A program made the translations under genes and the position numbers. Source: Anaspis maculata (Eukaryota; Arthropoda; Insecta; Coleoptera; Scraptiidae). From it: 64,000 nucleotides of DNA. Where the stretch lies: contig OX421965.1 in the NCBI GenBank assembly GCA_949128115.1, positions 55,236,012-55,300,011 on the forward strand. The letters run 5' to 3'. A model generated the notes under the pieces. The model was not told the origin of the DNA and ran no database searches. It saw only the letters and a list, made by a program, of their open reading frames with translations. Below, one piece after another: positions 36,561 to 48,200 of this stretch. Position 1 is the first letter of the stretch. Each line of letters opens with the position of its first letter.

Positions 36561-37515
36561 GTGCTGTTATCGTGATTTTTCTGGTAATTTAGTTAGTATA
36601 CATGGAAAACAGAATAATTTGGGACATGTAGTTCCTCATCCGTCGTGGGAGGGACCATACCTACACCGTGGTGGTGAACTGGTGAAGAGGATATCAACGA
36701 CGTCGTGAACGCCGGACCAAAGAGCCCCTAAAACCGAGATGAGTTATTCACCTGGATCGACTCGCACAATACTGAGGGAATAATGAAGAAATGAAGTGCC
36801 TGATGCCTGCATGCTCGTGAGCTCGCGAAGAACAAATAGTGCAATACTTACCTCGTAGGACAATTCATGTGACTTGTAAATTAGCAGTACCTATATGCAG
36901 CAATAAAACAGTGAAACAACATGTGTTTGAACGTTCCTCCTAATTATTAAAGTAGGTAGGTACCTAGGTACCCAAAGCAAATTCGTAACACTACTTTGAA
37001 TCCTCTTCAGCCAGTGTGGTGTGCCAAAAGGAGGGCGGGAAGTGCGGTTCGCTCCGGGTACCAGCAGTAAGGGGGTGTGTCAGTGTTGTTGGATTATTCG
37101 AGGTATCGGGGTGCAAAAAGGATATACAGATCTGGGGCGCAAGGTCTTGGAGGGTGCAAAACAAACTGAAAATGCTCAGTTTTCTGGGGCGTGATTTTTG
37201 ATCCCAGAATTGCCGGGGTGCAAAACTGCCGAATCCGACACGGATTTGGGGGGGTTTCACTACAGTCTGCAGTTCATTCTCTAGGTAGGTGGAATTAGGT
37301 GAGGGGTCACGCCGCTGTCGACATTCATTCATGGACAAGGCGAAGTTCATCATAGTTGAAAACTGATACCTCGTACGACGAGGTTGACGATTCATTTTCA
37401 AATTTCCCGCTATTAATTATCCACGTATCACAACGCGTGACAGAGTGCGCAAATGTGACATCTGCACCAAAATGGCTGACGAGTCAGCTGTCCTATATAG
37501 AGTAGCTATACCTAC

Positions 37516-38477
37516 TAGAGATGGGAATAACGTATAGTTTTGGGTAACGCGTTACTCGTTATCGTTACCAACTAATAACGTTCCAAAATAACGTTACCAA
37601 TAACGTATACCCTGGCGGAAAAATGGAAATTCCAATACCCATATGTGCCTATTCTATTGCGGATTGCCTGCCTAGTGGTCCTTATATTTTTTACTTCAAT
37701 TTTTCATGTGTGAATAACCTGCTAGTGATCAGCTAGTGACCTCTGCTTAGTTAGTTACTTGACAACCATTCCATGATAACGGACGGGACACTTCGTAAAC
37801 TAAAGAATGATATTCTGTAGGAAAAAAACCTAATTATGGGTCATAACCATTGGTCAATAAAGGCTATCTATGTTATTCGTGAAATTCAAAGTAATAGGGA
37901 GTTTGCGATTTCATGCAACGTGCGACGTAACGCAACCTCGTCTATTTTCACGTTGAAAGTTACGTTACGTCGTACGTACGTGTGCACGCAAACTCCCCAA
38001 TAACCGCTATTTTATGCCTCGTTTTGTGCGTTTGTCTCGACTTGACTATCTTGTCTTTCTGTTAATCTGTTGTGATAGGGAGTTTGCCTCGGAGTTTGCG
38101 ATTTCATTCAATGTAGGACGTAACGGAACCTAGAACGTAAAAACTCCCCTGTAACTAAGAAATTGCAGATAACAAACTCGCCAATTTTCACGTTGGAAGT
38201 TACGTTATGTCGTGCGTACGTGTGAACGCAAACTCCCCAATGCAAGCTGTTACGTTTTATGGCCGAATTGTTATCGTTAGGTATTGTGAACTGGAACCTC
38301 TGGAAGTATTTAAATCGGCATGGAGATTGATTGAATGAGCAATACGTTCACGACGTATACCCAATTTCAATTACCTAATAACGTGATAACGCGTTATTTC
38401 AGATGCATTAACGTTCCGCTTCGTTCCTAGCAAATAACGTTCCAAAATAACGTTATCCAAATAACGACCCATCTCTA
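37516..38477. mobile_element. 962-bp hAT-type MITE with perfect 8-bp duplication
   Basis: TAGAGATGGG starts the left end and CCCATCTCTA ends the right. ATACCTAC flanks both sides exactly (37508-37515 and 38478-38485). Subterminal AATAACGTT units occur in both orientations. The TIR and 8-bp duplication fit hAT. It carries two copies of a smaller fold-back (37896-38238) and no transposase. Confidence 0.85.
37896..38238. repeat. Two tandem copies of a fold-back unit inside the hAT MITE
   Basis: Copy 1 (37896-37998) and copy 2 (38077-38238) each begin AGGGAGTTTG and end CGCAAACTCCCC, with internal arms of the GACGTAACG/CGTTACGTC type. Confidence 0.65.
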
Positions 38478-39251
38478 ATACCTACCACTAACAACTTATG
38501 TCAGAATAGGTACTTAGTTCAGGTACTCTGTGGTTCAGGTTGTAAAAGGAAATCACCTAATGTCTACTTATTGAATACTTACGTCAAGAACAATTTTCCA
38601 GCTCCTGTCATATACAGGTGCATTTTTTGAAACCCTCTGTTCTGTATTCGATTTTTGCAACAATAAAAAATGCACTCTGCTATCCTGATTACAAGTTGGT
38701 AAAAATGAAGTCAACTCGGAGCCGAATTATAAGTCGGCTCAGAGCCAGCAGAGATAACCCTCAGAGCCGACCTAAAAAGAACTCCTGACTAAAAGCGTCA
38801 GAAAATATAATGCTCGAGCCTGGCCCTCCAGCGCTTCCGTATGGTCTGGGCCGTCATCTCATGATCTCATGATCTCTGTAAAGAATCTCATGAGTTTTAT
38901 GGAGAAAGGAGAAAGCGTAAAATGAATTTTAAAAATTAAAGGAGTCCGGCCCCCATCCAATGGTCAAATTTACACATCCCCATCCCTACTTCGACTTCAA
39001 CAACTAGCGACATCTCATGATTTTCTCATTAATTTCTTCCATTTATCTCAAGAATATTTGACTCACTGTATGGAGAGTGGCCTATCTATTTAGGCTTGTC
39101 TATGATTTGACTTTTTACAACCTGGCAACACCGCGCGCGGTCGATTCGATTAACGGAGTGGGAGGAACACGGGCTATCTTATCCGTCTGTTTACATTTTT
39201 GAAATTTTTGTTTAAAACAATAATAATGATAATAATCCTTTGCGATTCAAA

Positions 39252-42200
39252 ATGTTGAATTCAAAAAACGCTGCAGCAGCAGTAATTTCTGTAGTTTGTT
39301 CGCTGGTACTGAACTGTAGTGTCTCCCACGCGAAAAAGCCCGATATTTTGGTGATTGTCCTTGACGATTTGCGGCCAGCTTTGGGCACCTATGGAGACAG
39401 AAATGCCTACACACCAAGCATCGACAAATTGGCGTCAAGCAGTTTCGTTTTTACGAACGCATTTGCGCAAGTAATTTCCAATTTTTATTTGTCTATTGTT
39501 TCCCCGGAGCGAGGTTCTCCTGATAAATGACGTCACCAAACAAAGGTCGCTCCCTCCCCTCCCATAGAGTTACGAAATCTTTCGATCTAATCTACGGGTC
39601 AACACTACATTATTAGGATGTCGTCTTTTTTTTTTGTTAGTATTGTAGTTATCCTCGGAAAAACGTCTCGTCTTCCACACAGTCTCCCTCCCTTCTGCGT
39701 ACCCTTGCCCCTTCTTGCTAATCAGCATTCTGCTCAATTCTGCTGGCCAAGAGTGTGGCCAAGTCAAAAGGCGAGGCATACTACGCATACGCAAGGCGGA
39801 ATTTTTGAACTTCCGAATTTTGTAACTGAATATACTAGTCGAAAAAATTAACGTTCCCCTTGTGGCAACATCAGGATATCCCATTTTGACGGGATTAACG
39901 AAACGTCATTTTTTTTAGATAGAATACCCTATATTTTTTTGCATTTTCGTGTTCAGCTTTTTTCACTGTCTTATGTCTGTATTTTTGTTTTTCAACTGTA
40001 AGGCAGTGCTACCAACTAAAAATTAAAAACTGAAAAAAATTCTCATTTTCACTTTGCTTCAAAAAATTGTAACGGCCTCGCTTTTCAATCGCTTTTCAAA
40101 ACTAAGAGATGAAACTTGACATTGTGGTAGTGAAGTCAAAGACCAATAATATCCCAATGTCAAAAAGTTGCGATTTTACGATACAGGCGGGCGTTCACAA
40201 AAAAAATCAAACTTTATCAATTTTCAAAGTATGTATTGCAACGTATTTTGCGTACGGGTTTGTTTATGATTGAGACGATCGTATTATAACACACACTATT
40301 TATTACTGCGTACTACAATAAATACACGCCAACAATTAATTACGCTTGGAAATATCGCAGGTACTACTTCGCTTGTTTCGCACTCGTTCGCTTCCAATTA
40401 ATAACTGCTGGTGAGCCGACAATTGATGCCTTATATAGGTCCGCCGTCCGACTAATTCATCTCGAATGTTCCATGCGTTTCCACAGTGACCCGGCATACT
40501 AAACTGCTCAACAATGAAAGTGTTATACAAAGCAAAAATTCACCCAATTTTGAACCGCTGTAACTTTTGATTGGCACAAACGATTCTGGTTCTGTTCCAA
40601 GTTCTGAATTGCCTAATATTTTGGCCATCTTTCTTGTCAACATTAAATCCATAGAGCTCCTCATAAAATCTGTACTGGGTGACGAACAGAGCAATACGAA
40701 ATTGATGAAAGTTCAACATATCCCCGTTTTCGTTGAAATTTTTTTTTCGGTTGTATCAACACCTTTATGAAGAATGATGTGTTCTCTCGAAACCGTTTTC
40801 GAATTTTCGGGATTCCAGTCTAAACAGCCATAATGTGATTTTTTATTGTGAATACCGTATGTTATTCCTGTGGCAACGCAAAAACATTTTAACTTTTCAT
40901 ATCAAGATGACGCCACTTGGTAGGTTTGTTCACTGAACAATTCTAAGCAATTTTACTTACAACACGTTCCGATTGTCTAGTGTAGGAATGAAGAAAAGCC
41001 CAATTGGCAGCGTACTTTTTGGTACTACTCCGTAAATTTGGGTTTTTAGCATTGAAAGAAGGTTACTTTCTACTCTCTTCAGTCAACATGGGACTACGTC
41101 ATTAGAATTGGATTGACCACATTTCCGCCATTTTGGAATGTTTTGCCTTTACCTTAAATTTCAAAACATAGGCATGTTTGGTATCATTTCTTGAAATGTT
41201 GGTCCCCTAAATGTGATTCTGTCAATAAGATCTGTCTATCTGTCTATCTCTTTCCGAAAAAATATTTATATAATTTTTAATCTCATCCTCATTCTTTTTG
41301 AAATTCTCCGAGTGTCCAATTTAATATTCTTGACCTCTTAATTCTTTTCAATGCAGTCAACGTCATCCTGCATAGCATCGGAAGAGATCATTTTCTGTGA
41401 AAACAATGCCACTCAAATTTCACCCTTTCGCTCCCCCCACCTCATCTCAAAAATCTAAAATGGCAATACCAACTTTGTGATACATCAAATTGAAGGCAAT
41501 TGAATTCTCTCCATGAACAATTTTTTTTCAAAATTTTTAAAACCCCGCATTTGTCTCACAAAATACTCCGAATATCTAATTTAATTGGAGAGGGGTTGAA
41601 AATTCCAAAAAAATTATTTTCGGAAAGAGAATTCAATTCCCTTTAATTTGATATATCACAAAGTAGGTGGTGTTTTGTTAAATTTTGAAGTTGAGGTGGG
41701 GGAGAGCGAAGGGGTCAATTTGGGTAGCACTTTTTTCACCGAAAATCCTTTTCTTCGATGTTCTCTATGATGACACTGACTGAATTGAAAAGAATTGAGG
41801 GGTCCAGAATTGAAAATAGGGCATTCAGAGAATTTTTAGGTAGAAGGAAGGTGGGGTTAAAAATTTTGAAAATATTTTTTTTAGAAAGAAAACTTATTTC
41901 TCTTCAATTTGATGTATCGTAAAGTAGGTAGTGTCATTTGAAATTTCAAAGTTGGGGAGAGTGGGGGCGAGGGGGCTGAAGATAGAAATTTGCCAATGTA
42001 TGTTATAGATGTCCTCTTTGATATAAAAATCGACCTGTTTTTGCTCGAAGAAATATTCACTAGGAATCGGGAGTTATTGTAGGTGGATTGTTTTCAAAAG
42101 ATCACCCGGTACAGTATTCACAATGAAAAAACACATTTTGGCTGTTTCGACTGGAATCCCGAAAATTCAAAAACCATTCCGAGGGAACACATCATTCTTC

Positions 42201-45200
42201 ATAAATTTGGTGTTGATACTCCCGAAAATTTTTTTTAACGAAAACGAGGGTATGTTGAATTTCCATCAATTTTGCACTGCTCTGTTTATCACCCTGTAGA
42301 AATTTGATGAAAAGCACTATGCATTTCATATTGACAAGAAAGATGGGCAAAAAATTGGGCTATTCAGTACTTTCAACAAAATCAGAATCGTTTGTGCCGA
42401 TCAAAAATTACAGCGGTTCAAAATTGGGTGAATTTTTGCTTTGTAACACTTTCATTGTTGAGCAGTTTATTTCGCGACGACTCCCGAAAAATCCTACACA
42501 TTTCGGGTATAATTCTGCCGTGCTCTAGAGCCGGCGCCTCCGCCAAAATGAACAGATGTGTTTTGATCGAGCGTTGAAGGTTCCATGTATTTCAGTTACC
42601 AAGCCATCACGTATATGCTCTGTAATACACTAGAACGCTCCGCACTTGTACACTGCAGCCTAATGGAAGACTCTAGAAAGATCGCGTGTTTACCAGAATG
42701 CACGGGAATCGCCGCTCGAAACAGTATCATGCCTGAATAGCATGCCCCAATTTTATAACGCTATCCGATAGCTTCTTTTATCGTCTTTCATTTTTACCAG
42801 GGGTACCCTACCCTTAAACTTCATATTTTTCGAGGTAATCGGAAGTTTTCACGAAATTTGCTATTTTTTAAATTTTTTCACAAGAACTGAGTCTACCGTG
42901 ATCGAGGGGCCAACCACTTCGAGAATACCTGTGCAAAATGGTCAGAATACTTGAGGAATACTACGGAATATATAGGGAATACGTGAAAATACATGGAAAT
43001 ACCAAGAATATTCGGGAATACTCGGGAATACTCGGGAATACCTGAGAATACGTGGGAATACTCGGGAATATCTGGAAATATCTAGGAAATACTTGTATCG
43101 GGAAATCTCAACAGAGATGGGAGCTGAGCCGTTTCCGTTCGTTAGGAAAAAAATATCGTCGTTCGAAACAGAAACGAGACAGAGAACAACACAGTTCGAA
43201 GGTGAAGGAATCGGTGCTGTGAATTTCTGGAAAAAAGCGTTAATAAAGGGAACTCGAAAGGGAAGTGTAGACAAATTGTCATACATTTTTCGAATTCGAA
43301 TTCCTGTAGGCTTTCCCGCTCCTTTGTGTCCTGGCCTTCAGCTGGGTTTGATGGATCTGCCGCACATGATTGTCCCCATATCAGAGCTCAAGGACCTTGG
43401 TCAGCTTGGCAAAGTCCTTCTGATCACTCTCCGGAATCGTCTGGAGCAGCTCCAATGCTGGGCCTCTGAGAGCCAGGACTAGATCTGTCACTCTGTCATC
43501 CTTGCTCTATCCGTTCGCCTCGGCAGCGCCAGCGGCATCGAACTGCCTCTTATAGGTGGACCATGCGCTTTTCCCATCGAAGTTTGACAGCTTCACACGA
43601 TGGACACCCGCTGAACTGACCATCGCAGCACTGGCGGAGGTTTTCTGAACCTGTTGCTCCAGCTTCGTCATGTTGGCATTCACCGCTTCCACTTCTTTTT
43701 CTAGCTTGCTCACGCTGCCGTCGAAATACCGCGTTTCCTTTCCTGTTCTTCTATCAGGTTTCTCAATTCATGTTATGGCCCTTTCAGAAGATTCTTCAGT
43801 TCTGTCTTGTCTTCTATACGCTCTACGACGCGTTTCTTTTTCTGTTCTTCTTTCTCTTCCAGACGTCTCTACTCCTGTTCTTGCAAAAAAATATTCTTTT
43901 GTTCCTGCATCATCGCCATGATGCTCTGGCGAGCAAGTGTATTCGACTTCCGAGCTCCCTGTAGTCGCGGGCCAAATAACTCTCAATTATACCGCTTTTT
44001 GACACCAAATGATACGTATTTCGCGTACGGGTTCGATTATAATTGAGACCACCGTTTTAAAACACACATTGTTTATTACTGCGTACTACAATAAATATAC
44101 GCCAACAATAGGGTGATTGCATGTAGAGGGAGTTTATGGCAAAATGTCAGTACTGTCATTGTCATCTGTCAAGTTTCATCCATGCGGAGTCAACGTCAAC
44201 CAGACTAACCTCACTAAATACTGTCATTTTTACGTGTTTTGTTCACATACTGGTTTGTTCGGCGTTTACGAGATCGAGATTGTGATTTCTAATCATTTTA
44301 ACAATGCCTCACACCTGTTATGTGCCCCAATCCTTGTCTATGGCCCCAATACAATTCCTAACAAACGTCAAAACATAACTATAGATCCTTGCGCTGCCTG
44401 CCGGTGATCAGGTGAACGAATTTCATGCAATCACCTTATTATTTACGCTTGTGAATATCGCTGAGACTATCACTTCTCATCCGCTCGCTCCGTCTCTTCC
44501 GATTCAATACTGGTGCTGTGGATGATTCATAGTGAATATATAGGTCCCGACTAATTATCTCGAATGTTCCATGCGTTCTCCAGCAGTTTCCACAGTGACC
44601 CGGCATACGATTTCGCGACGACTCCCGAAAAATCCTACACATTTTGCGTATAATTCTGCCGTGCTCTGTGCTCTAGAGCCGGCGCCGCCGCCAAATGAAC
44701 AGATGTGTCTTGATCGAGCGTTGGAGTCTCCCTCTATAAATGACCAGAGCTCCGCATTTGTACACTGCAAACTGCAACGCGATGAAAGAGTCTAGAAAGA
44801 TATCGCGTGTTTACCAGAATGTACGGGAATCGCCGCTCGTAACAGTATGGTAAATGGAAATCAAGTAGGCTTTGAATTTTAAAATTCTAAGGACGACGGA
44901 CGTATCGAGAAGTATGGTGCACTAATCGAGGTATTAAAAGATTGCATTAGTCTACCCGAAAGCTAAAAATCGGAATAAATATGGAAGATCCCTATCAAAG
45001 GGGCATGTTTTATTGAAATATTAAGTTCAAGGATCAGGAGATGCAAGAACTACGAAAATGGCAACAGCCCTCGAAACGAACAATTGATCGCTGCCAACTG
45101 TCACTTGTGACATGACATGAGTCATTTTTAACAATAACAGCAATGAAAACAACAAAAGCACTTGAAAAGAACAAAAGAATAGCCGGTGAGTACAAAAGGC

Positions 45201-48200
45201 AATGTGTTTGAAAAATTATACATATACCGTATGATCAAAAACTTTTCTACTTGCGGTAGGCTGTGGCCTGGTCATTGACAGGTAAACGAGGCTGATTTTG
45301 GCCAGGCCACAGCCTAACCGCAAGTAGAAAAGTTTTTGATCATACCGTAGTTACATGCTTCACAATCATCCTGTAGTTGCTTGATAAAATCCATTATTAT
45401 TGTGCTGAAGATGGCGTGACTGGATGGCGTGATGTTACCTTTTGTACCTACTCACAAAATGAATCTTTTAGCCTGAGGAAGTCCGAAATTATGAGCGAAA
45501 CGTCGCAATGACATAGCAGACGTCTTGTATTTAGTCATAAAACTGCTACCATTGATGACATAAATTACAATAAATCCGTTCTGTTATTATTAATCCTTAC
45601 CCAAGGAATTTCATCGCATTGTAAACTCCGCTGGTAACCAGAACAGCTTTCATAATGATCTTCTCAGGGATGATCTTCTTTCACCTTTGAATTTACTTTA
45701 TGTAATGATAAGATTCAGCAAAATAGTGAAAACACTACAGCATCTGTTCCTCTAAATTCGCACAAACCGACATGTTAGAAAGCGCACACAACTCACACAA
45801 TAACAAACAAGTCAGCTCGGCACCCGCATGTTCCGGAAAATAAGATGACAAGGACAGGACAGGATACCCCATGTGCACTGTGCAGGTATAAATGGTAGGG
45901 GATGATTGGTACGTGTGCATGTACGGGGTTGGACAGAATTTTAATACTGCAACTCAGCCACCCGAGACCACTTTTTCGCGCGTCCGTCTGTCTTGTCGGG
46001 TATCGTACATTATTTTGGTCTGGCATCAAAATATAAAATATCCCCCGTCCAAAATATTCCCACAAATATTTTGGCCCAGTGAAAAATATCCCAGGCCAAA
46101 AATAACTCCGCCAATAATATCTCCGCTCTCCGGGACAAAGTATATCCCAGCCAATATATCCCCCAGGCCAAAAATATCCCAGGTTTTTCGGGTCCGGGTT
46201 TTTCTTTTTGAATAAAAAATCTGTGATGGTGTTTTTAGATAAAATATTATTGCGGGGATATTTTTTGGCTGGGATATTTTTGGCCTGAGTTATTATTTCG
46301 TTGGGATATTTTTGGTAGAGGAATCGATATTCCGTTACGAAAAATCGTAGAACCACTAGAGCCTTCGTTTTTTTAGGGCCATTCTCAAACGGGAGGGCGC
46401 GGGCGCCTCGGAGGGGTGATGACCGTCCGTGTCTGTCCCACTTTATAATCCTAGAAATTCAAATATTACAAGTAGTAGGAAGTAGTAGTAAAAATTACAA
46501 AAAAGTTGCGGTATTTTATGACGGTATCTCAGACTTAACTCAGATATGTCAAGATATCCAAGGTATTTTTGGTCGTTTTTGGAATATCCCGAAAAAAACT
46601 GAAAAATGCCGAAGTCGAAATATTCACATTATTTCTTTACCTAGTATACAGGGTGTTTCGCAATTACGGTTACAAACTTCTAAGGGAGATTCCCCATCAA
46701 AAATGGACCAGGAAAAAATATAACTTCGATATCCTAAAATGCTCCGTTGAAAAGTTACAGGGTGTTCAAGTTGACTTTTTAAATCTGATTTTTTGACATA
46801 AGTTTTGAACCGTTTAACCGATTTTGTTCAAATGTTCAACAAAGTCAACTGAAATAAGTCTCTATCGAATAATAGTAACGTGTTGAGAGAAAAAAATCAG
46901 GGGCGTAGATAATGGAGGGTGTTCTCATACTTCCCTCTCTATTTTTCACACCCCTAGCTATTTTTCCAAATTGTTATTATTTTTGTTGTTGTTGTTTTTT
47001 TTTAATTGATTCTACGTTCAATTTAAAGAAAAAAGTTACTCTTACAAAATTTTTATTAGAGGCTTTGTTTTGGAGATATCTGCATGGGTGTGAAACTTTG
47101 GAAAACATCTCGAAATCGCCACTTCCAAAGCCCTAAAAATTAGAATTAAAAAAAACTCATGATTTCTCAGCAGAAATAGGTTCTCTAGAATTTTTAGATT
47201 GATAAACCACTATTTTTTCTGAGAAACAAGAAGTTTTCAGGGAAGAAAAAATTGGGCTCATTGAAAGTGGCGATTTCGAAAGTTTCAAACCCAAATATCT
47301 TGAAAATGAAGCCTCTAATCAAAATTTGCAAGGGTAACTTTTTTTCTAAACTGAACGTTAAAGCCGAAAATATCAACAATTTCAAAAATTATTAGGGTAG
47401 ATAAAAAAGGGGCGAAAATAGGAGACAGTCCTTTATTATCTACGTCCCCAGTAATTTTTGATGGATTGTGGTATCATTATTCGGTTCCAACGGTTCAAAA
47501 GGCTTTGTTTTTTAGATATTTGGGATTGAAACATTGGAAAACATCTCGAAATCGCCACTTTCCTGGGCCTAAAAATTAAAATTCAAGAAAACCCATGATT
47601 CGTCAACTGGAATAAATTTTCTGGGTGTTTTAACTTGATAAACCATCATTTTCGCTGAGAAACATGAAGTTTTTCAGAAAAAAACAATTTGGTCCCTGGA
47701 AAGTGGCGATTTCATGTTGTTTTCCAATTTTTCAAACCCAAATATCTTGAAAATGAAGCCTCTAATCAAAATTTTGCACGATTAACTTTTTCTTCTAAAT
47801 TGAACGTAGAATCCGAAAATATCAACAATTTTGAAAAATAATTAGAGGAGATAAAAAATAGGGGCGAAAATTGGGGACAATCTCCTATTATCTACGCCCC
47901 TAGAATTTTTTAATGAATTGCTGTATTATTATTCGATGGAGACTCAGTTGACTCAACTTTGGTTCAAATTTGATAAAAATCGGTCCAACGGTTCAAAAGT
48001 TACGGTGAAAAAACGATTTAAAAAAGTTAACTTCAACACCCTGTATCTTTTTAAGGAAGCATTTTAGGACTATGAGTTTTTTGTTCTTTCGGATTCATTT
48101 TTGATGGGAAATCATCCCTCAAAGTTTGTAATAACCAGACCCGAACACCCCGGACACCTCTCGTCGGACACCTTATTTTTTTTCAATCCAAGACCAACGT

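Larger units (their letters stand above)
33908..38890. mobile_element. Large composite inverted-repeat element between rudhira and the sulfatase gene
   Basis: Net of insertions, the left arm (about 33908-33996 plus 35998-36420) is inverted at the right (about 37455-37515 plus 38478-38890). Shared blocks are ACGGAAGCGCTGGAGGGC, GAGCATTATATTTTCTGACG, the CGGCTCCGAGCCGA units and TGACTCGTCAGCCATTTTGG. The outermost match is GTGTTGCCA with GCGCG flanks (33915 and, inverted, about 39124-39133), which may or may not be the true end. The centre (36421-37454) has no recognised protein. Confidence 0.6.
40237..44844 (-). mobile_element. Degenerate, internally deleted LTR retrotransposon (Ty3/gypsy-like), both LTRs interrupted
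   Basis: Two same-direction LTRs lie at 40237-42723 and 44010-44844. They share CGTACGGGTT, TTATTACTGCGTACTACAAT, CTCGAATGTTCCATGCGTT, CGCGACGACTCCCGAAAAAT and CGGGAATCGCCGCTCG. The left LTR is split by a 1966-bp TIR element, the right by a 324-bp one. Plus-strand ends are TG...CA; GTAT borders the outside of both (40233-40236 and 44845-44848), a possible 4-bp duplication, although GTAT also follows the left LTR internally. The interior is only about 1.3 kb and holds a gag remnant on the minus strand. No protease, reverse transcriptase or integrase remains. Confidence 0.75.

Noticed and set aside
33908..39145. CAGTGTTGCCA with inverted partner as the certain end of a 5.2-kb hAT element
   Set aside because: The match is short, the flanking GCGCG is palindromic and gives no clear 8-bp duplication, and the arm homology near the right edge is irregular; kept only as a possible outer end.
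45793..46356. 187-codon minus-strand frame with YFWPG-like repeats
   Set aside because: It reads through the GGGATATTTTTGGCC array; the protein repeats only reflect DNA repeats.
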